Source of the DNA: Cognatishimia maritima
GTDB taxonomy: Bacteria > Pseudomonadota > Alphaproteobacteria > Rhodobacterales > Rhodobacteraceae
Assembly (NCBI RefSeq): GCF_900129685.1
Contig: NZ_FQWM01000003.1
Coordinates: forward strand, 83,896-147,895
Length of the DNA stretch: 64,000 nt
Direction of reading: 5' to 3'
The notes below the pieces were generated by a model. That model was not told the DNA's origin and made no database searches. It saw nothing but the letters and a program-made list of their open reading frames with translations. Shown here piece after piece: positions 9,133 to 16,467 of this stretch (its first letter is position 1; every line of letters starts with the position of its first letter). The translations under genes and the position numbers were made by a program.

Positions 9133-9189
9133 CTTTTTCGGACAATAGTCACGAAAAGTAAGGCAAAAACGCCAAATACCGTGATCACG
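9133..9189 (+). promoter_or_regulatory. repA leader with two small inverted repeats
   Basis: In the 165-base gap before repA, TTTTCG (9135-9140) and CGAAAA (9152-9157) face each other, and a perfect 10-bp palindrome CGTGATCACG sits at 9180-9189, 19 bases before the start codon. ParA-type RepA proteins repress their own promoter, so these are the plausible operator positions. No strong -35/-10 pair could be fixed. Confidence 0.3.
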
Positions 9190-9208
9190 TCGCGGGGATG
9201 AGCAGCAG

Positions 9209-10405
9209 ATGAGCAAAGATATTGCACTAGACGACCTGAATGCGGTGATCCGTCAGCACTCTGAATGGCTGGCGAACCAGTTGCATGCGCAGCGCGAAAA
9301 CCTCTTTCCGCCCAACGCGCAGAAAGCGATCCGCAAATTCACCTCCGGAGAGGCCGCCGCCCTTCTGGGGGTCAATGATTCCTACCTGCGCAAATTGCAT
9401 CTGGATGGCAAAGGCCCCTCCCCCGAACTGACACCCGGCAATCGGCGGCTTTATTCGGCGCAGGACATCCAAGACCTGCGTGTTCTGCTGGAAAAAACCG
9501 CCCGCAAGCCCGGCGATTACCTGCCCGGACGCCGCGACGGCGACCATATGCAGATCATCGGCGTGATGAACTTCAAAGGCGGCTCCGGCAAAACCACAAC
9601 CGCCGCTCATCTGGCGCAGCGGCTGGCCCTGACCGGCTACCGCGTTCTGGCCATTGATCTGGACCCGCAGGCGTCGTTGACGGCACTGCACGGGGTGCAG
9701 CCCGAATTTGATCTCGTGGATGGCGGCACGCTTTACGATGCAATCCGTTATGATGATCCCGATCCAATTTCGTCGATCATCCGCCCGACTTATTTCCCGA
9801 ATCTGGACCTGATCCCCGGCAACCTCGAGCTGATGGAGTTCGAACACGACACCCCCCGCGCGCTTGCGCAGGGCAATGCCGGGCTGTTCTTCTTCCGCGT
9901 GAAAGAGGCGCTAGCACAGGTCGATGGAGACTATGACGTGGTGGTCATCGACTGCCCGCCGCAATTGGGCTTTCTGACCATGTCAGCGCTTTCCGCTGCA
10001 ACGGGTGTTTTGGTGACAATTCACCCCGAAATGCTCGACGTTATGTCGATGAGCCAGTTCCTGCGGATGACAGCGGACCTGATGGATGTGATTGCCGAAA
10101 GCGGGGCGGATATGTCCCACGATTGGATGCGCTATCTGCTGACTCGATACGAACCTCAAGATGCGCCGCAAAACAGGATCGTAGCTTTCTTACGAACAAT
10201 GTACGGCGATTCTGTTCTTAACTCGACCATGTTGAAATCCACGGCAATTTCCGATGCCGGGCTGACCAAACAGACGCTTTACGAGGTCGAGCGCAGCGCT
10301 TTCACCCGGTCCACCTATGACCGCGCCATCGAAAGCCTGAATGCGGTCAATGACGAAATCGCGCAACTGATCCAAGAGACATGGGGGCGGCATGACAACC
10401 AGTAA
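9209..10405 (+). CDS. repA: Plasmid partitioning protein RepA (ParA family)
   Basis: A 398-residue partition ATPase. An N-terminal region of about 115 residues carries a MerR-like helix-turn-helix (SGEAAALLGVNDSYLRKLHLDGKGPSPE). The Walker-type P-loop FKGGSGKTTTAAHLAQRL follows near residue 125, then LDPQAS and the VVIDCPPQLG box. This layout is typical of RepA from repABC replicons. It acts with RepB to segregate the replicon and represses repABC transcription. It overlaps repB by 14 bases. No strong Shine-Dalgarno sequence is seen. Confidence 0.96.
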   Translation: MSKDIALDDLNAVIRQHSEWLANQLHAQRENLFPPNAQKAIRKFTSGEAAALLGVNDSYLRKLHLDGKGPSPELTPGNRRLYSAQDIQDLRVLLEKTARKPGDYLPGRRDGDHMQIIGVMNFKGGSGKTTTAAHLAQRLALTGYRVLAIDLDPQASLTALHGVQPEFDLVDGGTLYDAIRYDDPDPISSIIRPTYFPNLDLIPGNLELMEFEHDTPRALAQGNAGLFFFRVKEALAQVDGDYDVVVIDCPPQLGFLTMSALSAATGVLVTIHPEMLDVMSMSQFLRMTADLMDVIAESGADMSHDWMRYLLTRYEPQDAPQNRIVAFLRTMYGDSVLNSTMLKSTAISDAGLTKQTLYEVERSAFTRSTYDRAIESLNAVNDEIAQLIQETWGRHDNQ

Positions 10406-11414
10406 AAAGAAACGCCTGTCGATGCTCGACAGTATCTCTGCTGCCAGAGCCGGCTCCCCTGCCCCAACAGCCTCTGCCGCGACCTCGATGATGTCGTCAA
10501 ACCGCGCGCTGCGCTCCGCCCGCGACGCAGTCGATGCCCACCGCGTGTGGGAATTGGACCCGGCAGATGTGATCGATGACCGCCCGGCGGACCGATTGGA
10601 CCCCGAAGATGTCATTGACCTGCGCGACGCGATAGAGGCCAATGGCCAAACCGTGCCCATTCTGGTGCGCCGCCACCCATCTGAGTCTGAAAAATACCTG
10701 CTGGTCTATGGGCGGCGTCGCCTAGAGGCGATCAAACAATCCGACAAGGTCACCAAGATCCGCGCGCTTGTCGCCTCGATGGACGATCACAGCGCCGTCC
10801 AGGCGCAGATTTCCGAAAACATGGCGCGTCGTGACCTGTCTTTCATCGAAAAGGCCCTCTTTGCGCAGGAACTGGTATCCTCGGGCTTTGGCAACCAAAC
10901 ACAGGTCGCCGAAGTGTTGACCGTGCCAAAATCCGCGATTTCGATGGCGCTGTCCGTGGTGGATGCCGTCGGTGCTGATCTCGTGCGCGTGATTGGCGCG
11001 GCCCATGGCATTGGCCGCCCCCGGTGGGAGGCCTTGGCGAAAAACCTGCGCAGCAGCGCTGTGGACGCCGACAAGTTGCTGACCGTGGCCGAGGACGTCC
11101 ACGTCGCTGCGACGATCCGATTGACCGAAACCGGCCAGGCCGATGATCCAAGCGAGGTTTCGACCAAAGCATTTGAGGCGGTTGAGGCCTATGTTGCCGC
11201 GGGCCTGAAGCCCAAAGCGGCAAAGACGCCAGCCAGCAAAGCACCCCAGCGCGGCCTGAAAATTGGCGGCAAACGTGCTGGGTCGGTCAAACGCACCAAC
11301 GCAGGGATTGCCCTGACATTGAACAACGGCCCATTCGCAGATTGGGTTGAAAACGAGGCGCAAGACCTCGTGGAAGAGCTTCACGCGCGCTGGCTTCAGC
11401 GCCGCGAAGATTGA
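10392..11414 (+). CDS. repB: Plasmid partitioning protein RepB (ParB family)
   Basis: A 340-residue centromere-binding protein. The ParB core is visible: DPEDVIDLRDAIEANGQTVPILVRRHP, then the CTP-binding motif YGRRRLEAIK around residues 110-119, and ENMARRDLSFIEKALFAQEL. A helix-turn-helix (TQVAEVLTVPKSAISMALSVV) lies near 175-195. It should bind parS sites such as the palindromes after repC and load onto DNA with RepA. The start overlaps the end of repA. The basic lysine-rich N-terminus and an alanine-rich linker are typical. Confidence 0.96.
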   Translation: MTTSKKKRLSMLDSISAARAGSPAPTASAATSMMSSNRALRSARDAVDAHRVWELDPADVIDDRPADRLDPEDVIDLRDAIEANGQTVPILVRRHPSESEKYLLVYGRRRLEAIKQSDKVTKIRALVASMDDHSAVQAQISENMARRDLSFIEKALFAQELVSSGFGNQTQVAEVLTVPKSAISMALSVVDAVGADLVRVIGAAHGIGRPRWEALAKNLRSSAVDADKLLTVAEDVHVAATIRLTETGQADDPSEVSTKAFEAVEAYVAAGLKPKAAKTPASKAPQRGLKIGGKRAGSVKRTNAGIALTLNNGPFADWVENEAQDLVEELHARWLQRRED

Positions 11415-11452
11415 GCATGAGCAGTAACAAAAACAGGAGGCACGACTAGGCC

Positions 11453-11505
11453 AAAGAAAAGGTCCCGCAAAGATACACTCCACGAGACCCTAACTTGTTT
11501 GTAGC
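11453..11505 (-). ncRNA. Putative ctRNA (antisense RNA of repABC)
   Basis: repABC replicons encode a small antisense RNA of roughly 50-60 nt between repB and repC that limits RepC synthesis. Here the minus strand has a promoter at 11512-11540. The predicted transcript ends in a terminator-like hairpin: GGTCTCG pairs with CGGGACC (one U-G pair, 15-base loop), followed by TTTTCTTT. The deduced size is about 53 nt. The start site is estimated from the -10 box and is not exact. Confidence 0.65.
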
Positions 11506-11511
11506 AATTTC

Positions 11512-11540
11512 AAGCTAGAGCCTCCCAACGATAACCGCAA
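11512..11540 (-). promoter_or_regulatory. Putative ctRNA promoter
   Basis: On the minus strand, a -35 box TTGCGG (11535-11540) and a -10 box TAGCTT (11512-11517) are separated by exactly 17 bases. Position and direction suit the counter-transcript of repABC replicons. Confidence 0.5.
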
Positions 11541-11588
11541 GTCCAAAGTGATTCGCGGAGCGGGATTTCTTTGTCTTCGTGACATTTC

Positions 11589-12815
11589 ATGGACTATTCC
11601 CCCGTAACGTCGTTCCGGCGACCCCTTCGTGCTGCCGATTTGGCACCGAAACCTAAAGCCACCGTGTCGCCCTTGCGGCCCGCGATCAGCAAATGGGACG
11701 TGCTGCAAGAACTCGCCGTGGCCCGCGTGCAGTTTGGGTTAACAGATCGTGACCTCACCGTCCTGCAGGCAATGCTTAGTTTTCATAAGGGCACCATGTT
11801 GGATCTGGCGGCGGGCGAATTGGTCGTCTTTCCATCCAACAAAACCATCTGCCACCGGCTGAATGGCATGCCCTGTTCGACCATGCGCCGGCACCTCGCC
11901 AAACTGGTCAGCGCTGGGTTGCTAATCCGCCGCGACAGCCCGAACGGCAAGCGCTACCTCCGCACGCGCGGTGCGCAACGGGTTGCGTTCGGCTTTGACC
12001 TGTCACCCTTGGTGACCCGCTACGTTGAAATCTGCGAAGCCGCAGAAGCCGCACGGGCGACGGAGGAAACCATCCGCACACTGCGAGAATCCGTCAGCCT
12101 GATGCGCCGCGACCTCGCTGCTCTGGCAGACCTAGGAGCCGAGTTGCAACCCCAAGCGGGCCTATGGGACGCGCTGAGCGACCAAGCTCTCCTGACAGCC
12201 CGAACCCTGCGCCGGAAGCTTGATATTGACGCTTTGAAGGCTCTGGAATTGGAACTGGCTGCGGCATTGAAACAGGCTGAATTTGCACTGTCGGATGCTG
12301 CTGAAACCAACGAAATGAGCACCAGTGACGATCAAAATGAGCAGCACCAATACAGTTCTAAAATAGATAAATCTGAATCAAGAACCACATCCGATTTCGA
12401 GCCAACTGCATCAAGCAACATCCGGCACGCAGACCGTCCAGACCACAGGCAGAGAGAAGGGAAGGAGGCTAGGTCAGCGCCTCAAAACCCTCCTCCTGCG
12501 ATTTCAATTGATCGGGTTCAAGAGCTTTGTTCTGAGATGCAGGACTTCGCAAACCACCCGATCCGATGCTGGAATGAGTTGCTCCATGCTGCCGAGAATG
12601 TGCGACCGATGATGGGGCTTTCGGAGGATGTTTGGCGACATGCGAAATCCACGATGGGGGCGGAGAATGCGGCGGTTGTTTTGGCGGTGATGCTGCGAGA
12701 TTTCCAAAGCTACAGCTCGCCCGGCGGATACCTGCGGACCTTGGCGCAGAAGGCGGGGCAGGGGGCCTTTGATCTGTCGAGGCTGATCAACATTCGGCAG
12801 GTGCGGGCGGCTTGA
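11589..12815 (+). CDS. repC: Replication initiator RepC
   Basis: A 408-residue initiator protein unique to repABC replicons. The N-terminal DNA-binding domain is recognisable (ATVSPLRPAISKWDVLQELAVAR, FGLTDRDLTVLQAMLSFHK, then VVFPSNKTICHRLNGMPCSTMRRHLAKLVSAGLLIRRDSPNGKRY, a winged-helix). A charged, variable linker follows, and a C-terminal domain ends in GGYLRTLAQKAGQGAFDLSRLI, typical of RepC. The origin of repABC replicons lies inside repC. Translation should be limited by the leader structure and ctRNA upstream. No good ribosome site stands directly before the ATG; GGAGCGGGA lies about 25 bases away, which fits regulated initiation. Confidence 0.95.
   Translation: MDYSPVTSFRRPLRAADLAPKPKATVSPLRPAISKWDVLQELAVARVQFGLTDRDLTVLQAMLSFHKGTMLDLAAGELVVFPSNKTICHRLNGMPCSTMRRHLAKLVSAGLLIRRDSPNGKRYLRTRGAQRVAFGFDLSPLVTRYVEICEAAEAARATEETIRTLRESVSLMRRDLAALADLGAELQPQAGLWDALSDQALLTARTLRRKLDIDALKALELELAAALKQAEFALSDAAETNEMSTSDDQNEQHQYSSKIDKSESRTTSDFEPTASSNIRHADRPDHRQREGKEARSAPQNPPPAISIDRVQELCSEMQDFANHPIRCWNELLHAAENVRPMMGLSEDVWRHAKSTMGAENAAVVLAVMLRDFQSYSSPGGYLRTLAQKAGQGAFDLSRLINIRQVRAA
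12325..12420 (+). other. AT-rich segment within repC, candidate oriV
   Basis: The linker-coding part of repC is clearly richer in A and T than the rest of the gene (for example around TCTAAAATAGATAAATCTG). In repABC replicons the origin maps to an AT-rich region inside repC, so this is the natural candidate. The boundaries are approximate. Confidence 0.35.
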
Positions 12816-12831
12816 GTTCACAACTGTGAAC
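12816..12831. repeat. parS-like palindrome, copy 1
   Basis: GTTCACAACTGTGAAC begins directly after the repC stop codon. It is a 16-bp palindrome with only the central pair unmatched. The second copy 29 bases downstream differs by one base. Palindromes of this size flank or lie inside repABC modules and serve as the RepB centromere and incompatibility site. Confidence 0.65.
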
Positions 12832-12860
12832 TTGCCGCTAAGGAGCACCAAAATGGGGCT

Positions 12861-12876
12861 GTTCACAGCTGTGAAC
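12861..12876. repeat. parS-like palindrome, copy 2
   Basis: GTTCACAGCTGTGAAC is a perfect 16-bp palindrome. Together with the copy at 12816 it makes a centre-to-centre spacing of 45 bases, about four helical turns, so both would face the same side of the DNA. The rest of the gap up to 13067 holds one further palindrome (12948) and no gene. Confidence 0.7.
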
Positions 12877-12947
12877 TTCATAAGTGATTGAAATAAAATG
12901 GAAACGTACTCAACACCACCATTTCTCAACCACGCGCGCCACCGAGG

Positions 12948-12965
12948 TTTGCGGGAACCCGCAAA
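12948..12965. promoter_or_regulatory. Operator-like palindrome upstream of the dgoK gene
   Basis: TTTGCGGGAACCCGCAAA has 8-bp perfect arms and a 2-base centre. Its 16-base core is repeated with one change at 16113-16128, before the tautomerase/lactonase genes. It lies about 100 bases before the dgoK start, a suitable place for an operator. Confidence 0.5.
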
Positions 12966-13067
12966 AACACTGCGCGCTTGCCAGTTCCGATTCTAGCGCA
13001 TTCCGCGCAGAACTATCAGTTAGGTTTCAGGCCGGTGCAATCCGCCGAACCCTATGTGGAGGAGAGG

Positions 13068-13985
13068 ATGAAAAGGCTTAGCTGGATCGCTGTGGACTGG
13101 GGCAATACCCACATTTGCGCCTACGCAATTGGGGACAGTGGCGAGGCGTTGGATACCGCCTTTGCCGACTGCGACACGGCTGCGCTTCACCCCTCAGAAT
13201 TTGAGGATCGGTTGCTTGCGGTGATCAGCTCTTGGCTCTATGAAAATCAGGTCACACCGGTTATGATCAGTGGCGTGATTGGGTCGGCGAAAAGTTGGTC
13301 TGAAACCGCCTACCTTAATGTGCCCTGCACCCCAATGGACCCAACGGCGACCGTCACCATAGCCACCTCTGATCAGCGTATCTTGGTGCGAGTTATGCAT
13401 GGTCTATGTCAGACCCGACCCGAAGATGTGATGCGTGGAGAGGAAACGCGGATTGCTGGCTTCCTTTCGGATCGCCCGGATTTCAAGGGCGCTGTTTGTT
13501 TGCCGGGAATGCATTCCAAATGGGCGAATATCGCCGCAGGTCAGGTGCAGAGTTTTACGACCTTTATGACCGGCGAACTGTTCACGATCTTGTCGGATCA
13601 ATCAGTGCTGCGACACTGCACAAAAAGCCTTGGCTGGGACGACGGCGTTTTCCTTAGGGCGGTGGAAAGCGCGCTTTTGGACCCTGTGAGCGTCACAGCG
13701 AAATTGTTCGGCCTTCGCGCCAAAGCCCTGTTGAACGGGACGCCGCATGACATGCTGAAGGCCGAACTGTCTGGGCTTCTTGTCGGGGCTGAGTTGGTCA
13801 CGCTGCGTGCGATTTGGGATGGGCCAAAGGTGGCCATTATCGGTGATCGTGAAATCACGCGTCTTTACCAAATTGCCCTGAATTCGCGCGGCTGCAGCCC
13901 AACAGTTTTTGATGCCACCAAAGCCTTGATCGCGGGATTGCGCCCCTTGGCGGATCTTCCAACTGAAAGCAGCGCGGCGGCCTAG
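13068..13985 (+). CDS. dgoK: 2-dehydro-3-deoxygalactonokinase
   Basis: A 305-residue cytoplasmic kinase that phosphorylates 2-keto-3-deoxygalactonate at C6 in the De Ley-Doudoroff pathway. Family marks are the N-terminal phosphate-binding strand WIAVDWGNTHICAY, the GVIGS segment, the PGMHSKW motif followed by FTTFMTGELFTIL, and a C-terminal GDREITRLY region where family members bind the nucleotide. The start has GGAGGAGAGG directly upstream; a longer frame adds 30 residues without a ribosome site. Its aldolase partner (DgoA) was not found in this window. It is followed closely by a two-component system, which may sense the same or a related sugar acid. Confidence 0.88.
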   Translation: MKRLSWIAVDWGNTHICAYAIGDSGEALDTAFADCDTAALHPSEFEDRLLAVISSWLYENQVTPVMISGVIGSAKSWSETAYLNVPCTPMDPTATVTIATSDQRILVRVMHGLCQTRPEDVMRGEETRIAGFLSDRPDFKGAVCLPGMHSKWANIAAGQVQSFTTFMTGELFTILSDQSVLRHCTKSLGWDDGVFLRAVESALLDPVSVTAKLFGLRAKALLNGTPHDMLKAELSGLLVGAELVTLRAIWDGPKVAIIGDREITRLYQIALNSRGCSPTVFDATKALIAGLRPLADLPTESSAAA

Positions 13986-14090
13986 GTGCCGCGCAGCCCC
14001 ATCACCCAGACCAATCATATCGAGGTTACGTTGAAACGGAATTCAGAGTATGGTCAACTGCATATGCCCGAGGAGGGGGTATCTGCGTTA

Positions 14091-15332
14091 ATGCCAAATG
14101 CTGGAGAAGCTCTGGATTGCTATCTGTCGATTGCGCAGGCGATTGCTGGGCCGACGGATTATGAACTTGTTCTTGAAAATTTTGCCAACCGGCTGCGTGC
14201 GCTGATTGCGCATGACCATCTGGATATTGTGCTGTTGCACCCCGCGGGGATGCAGATCTGTTACGAGGCACGGATGCACACGTCTTGGAGCCATACCCAG
14301 AGCCCGGCAAGGCCCACTGAGGAAAGTCCGATCCGCGACGTGCTGCGCGGGGACACGCCTTATATCCTGACAGACGATGCTTGGACCGACCCGAGGTTTC
14401 ATTTTGAAGGGTCAGACAGCAAGCCCCTGTTTGACGCAAATCTGCACAGCCGCATCGTCGTGCCGCTGCGGGTGCAGGGGGCTTTGATTGGCTCGCTTGC
14501 GATTTCAAGCCACAAGACAGATTTCTACAATGAGGAACTTGTGGTTCTGGCGCAGGGGGCGGCGGATTTGATATCGGCCTATCTGTTTGCCTTAGAGCGC
14601 GGCAAGGAGGCGAAGGAATCTGCCGTTGCTGAATTGGAAGCGACCGGACGCGAGCAAGCGCTGCGTTTGGGGGCCTTGCGGTTGACCGAAGGCATGGAGC
14701 GCGAACGGCAGCGGCTTGGCATGGATTTGCATGATCAGACGCTGGCTGATTTGGCGCGCATACGCAGGCGTATGTCGCGGATTGATGGCGGCTCTGTTGC
14801 GGCGCAGAAAGAAATCAATGCGCTGCAGGATGAGTTGGATCATTGCCTCGATGAGGTGCGCGGCATTGTCGAAGCCATGAAGCCCGGCGTCTTGCAGATG
14901 TTCGGATTCTCAGAAGCCGTCGAAGCGCATTTACAGCGCTGTCAGAAACACATGCGCCGAGAGATTAAGATGCGTGTGCAGGACCAGACCGATGGACAAA
15001 TGGACACCCTGCAGGACACTGTGCGCACCGCCATGTTTCGGATCGTGCAAGAGGCCGTTAACAACGCGTTGAAACACACGGCCTGTGATTGCATTGATGT
15101 GCGTATCTCGCAGGATGGTCCAAATATGTTCGTTCGGGTTGATGACAATGGCACCGGCATTTCAGAGGCCGACCTGCAATCCAAAAGCGGGATCAGCAAT
15201 ATCAAAACGCGGGCCGATTTGATTTCGGCCACGGTGCGGTTTGAACGGCTGGCCGACCCAAAAGGCACGCGCGTGGAAATCAGTGTGCCGCAGACTGCCG
15301 GACAGGCGGCGGGCGAACCGCTGGCGTTATGA
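14091..15332 (+). CDS. Sensor histidine kinase with GAF domain (HisKA_3 type)
   Basis: A 413-residue soluble kinase with no membrane segments. A GAF domain covers about residues 15-165 (SRIVVPLRVQGALIGSLAISS). A short coiled linker leads to the NarL-type dimerisation helix ERQRLGMDLHDQTLADLARI with phospho-acceptor H214. A HATPase domain follows with the N box EAVNNALKHT and the G boxes DDNGTGI and GISNIKTRA. It should phosphorylate the response regulator encoded 29 bases downstream. The start is uncertain: this ATG has AGGAGGGGG upstream, while the frame is open back to a GTG immediately after dgoK (13986). The signal bound by GAF is unknown. Confidence 0.9.
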   Translation: MPNAGEALDCYLSIAQAIAGPTDYELVLENFANRLRALIAHDHLDIVLLHPAGMQICYEARMHTSWSHTQSPARPTEESPIRDVLRGDTPYILTDDAWTDPRFHFEGSDSKPLFDANLHSRIVVPLRVQGALIGSLAISSHKTDFYNEELVVLAQGAADLISAYLFALERGKEAKESAVAELEATGREQALRLGALRLTEGMERERQRLGMDLHDQTLADLARIRRRMSRIDGGSVAAQKEINALQDELDHCLDEVRGIVEAMKPGVLQMFGFSEAVEAHLQRCQKHMRREIKMRVQDQTDGQMDTLQDTVRTAMFRIVQEAVNNALKHTACDCIDVRISQDGPNMFVRVDDNGTGISEADLQSKSGISNIKTRADLISATVRFERLADPKGTRVEISVPQTAGQAAGEPLAL

Positions 15333-15361
15333 TCTAAGACCCCAAAATTGCAGGACCCCAG

Positions 15362-16093
15362 ATGCACCTATTGATTGCCGAAGATGACAAGTTGCACCGT
15401 GCCTTTCTGGAGAAAGTGGCGCGGAATACTTTGGCGGACTTAAATGTTCTGACCATGGCCGAAGATGGTGCGGAGGCTATCCAAGAATTTGATGCCGCCG
15501 AATATGACTCTGTCATTCTGGATTTGCAGATGCCCCGTATGACCGGGGTAGAGGTCGCAAAAACCATCTGGGCCAAGAAGCCCAGCACCAAGATTCTGTT
15601 TTGGTCGAACTATACCGAAGAAGCCTATATCCGCGGGATCACCAAGATTGTGCCCAGTGCCGCCGTATATGGCTATATCCTGAAATCGGCCCCGGCGGAG
15701 CAATTGAAGCTGGCCTTGCAGGGTGTCTTTGTTGCCGAACAATGCGTGATCGACCGCGAGGTGCGTGGCGTTCAGCAGCGGGCAGGGGACCGGCTGTTGG
15801 GGCTGAGTGAATTGGAATATGAGGCCCTGGTGGATCTGTGCCTTGGATTGACAGACAAGGCGATGGCGGCGCGGCGCAATGTATCTCTGCGCGGGGCGCA
15901 AAGCCGCTTGCAGCACCTTTACCAAAAGCTAGGTCTGGATAAGGGGGATATTCCGGTGGGCGAATGGGGGCCGACCTATAACTCCCGGACGCGGGCGATC
16001 TCTTTGGCGTTGAGTCAGGGTATCCTCAATGCGGACGCCTTGCGCAAAGAAGAAGAAAACCTGCGCGTCTGGATGGGGCGGCAGCAGAAATAA
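15362..16093 (+). CDS. Response regulator with LuxR/NarL-type output domain
   Basis: A 243-residue regulator. The receiver domain has acidic residues E7, D8 and D9, phospho-acceptor D54 in VILDLQMPRMTG, and K108 in YILKSA. The C-terminal region LSELEYEALVDLCLGLTDKAMAARRNVSLRGAQSRLQHLYQKLGL fits a LuxR-type helix-turn-helix, followed by about 40 further residues. It is paired with the upstream kinase. Target sites are unknown; the palindromes at 12948 and 16112 flank this gene pair and are candidates. Confidence 0.9.
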   Translation: MHLLIAEDDKLHRAFLEKVARNTLADLNVLTMAEDGAEAIQEFDAAEYDSVILDLQMPRMTGVEVAKTIWAKKPSTKILFWSNYTEEAYIRGITKIVPSAAVYGYILKSAPAEQLKLALQGVFVAEQCVIDREVRGVQQRAGDRLLGLSELEYEALVDLCLGLTDKAMAARRNVSLRGAQSRLQHLYQKLGLDKGDIPVGEWGPTYNSRTRAISLALSQGILNADALRKEEENLRVWMGRQQK

Positions 16094-16111
16094 ATCACAT
16101 TATTTCAGCGG

Positions 16112-16129
16112 CTTGCGGGAAACCGCAAG
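16112..16129. promoter_or_regulatory. Operator-like palindrome upstream of the tautomerase/lactonase pair
   Basis: CTTGCGG and CCGCAAG are perfect 7-bp arms around GAAA. The core TTGCGGGAAACCGCAA differs by one base from the core upstream of dgoK. As RNA it would form a stem with a GAAA tetraloop, but no T-run follows, so an operator reading is preferred over a terminator for the response-regulator gene 18 bases upstream. Confidence 0.5.
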
Positions 16130-16257
16130 GGTGTTGTGCGTCTCCGCGTATTCGCTGCGTGTGATGACGCATACTGTGGCCCCAAGGATGTCTAGTTTGA
16201 TTCCAGCAAGACAAGAGCGATTCACAAACGGGGTCGCCAGAATAAGGGAGGACGCCG

Positions 16258-16467
16258 ATGCCATTTGTAAACATTCGCATCGTGAAACAAGTGATAGAAC
16301 ATGATCCAGAGGGCATCAAAGACAAGGTGCAGACGGCTGTGACCGACTCTATCGCCGAGGCAGCAGGCATTCCGAAAGAGAACGTTTGGGTCACCTTTGA
16401 AGAGGTCGACGAGACCGATTGGTTCGCGGGCGGTAGTCGCGTGAAGGAGCTGAGGGCCGGCTCATGA
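16258..16467 (+). CDS. 4-oxalocrotonate tautomerase family protein
   Basis: A 69-residue small tautomerase. The first residue after Met is Pro (MPFVNIRIVKQ), the catalytic base of the family once Met is removed. The length is typical for 4-OT monomers, which assemble into hexamers or dimer-trimers. AGGGAGGACGCCG precedes the ATG. It overlaps the downstream lactonase by 4 bases (ATGA), so the two are translationally coupled. The reaction is unknown; an isomerisation of a keto or enol sugar acid is plausible from this pairing. Confidence 0.88.
   Translation: MPFVNIRIVKQVIEHDPEGIKDKVQTAVTDSIAEAAGIPKENVWVTFEEVDETDWFAGGSRVKELRAGS

Larger units (their letters stand above)
11453..11572 (+). promoter_or_regulatory. 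repC mRNA leader with competing structures
   Basis: In the sense strand, AAAGAAA (11453-11459) plus TCCCGC (11463-11468) can pair with GCGGGA plus TTTCTTT (11560-11572), giving 13 bp with a 3-base bulge. The same TCCCG segment also belongs to the short local stem 11461-11467 / 11483-11489. The two folds exclude each other, and the ctRNA covers the left arms, so antisense binding could switch folding just upstream of repC. Confidence 0.5.

Noticed and set aside
13986-14090. GTG start of the histidine kinase right after the dgoK stop
   Set aside because: No ribosome site and no conserved sequence in the added 35 residues; kept only as an alternative.
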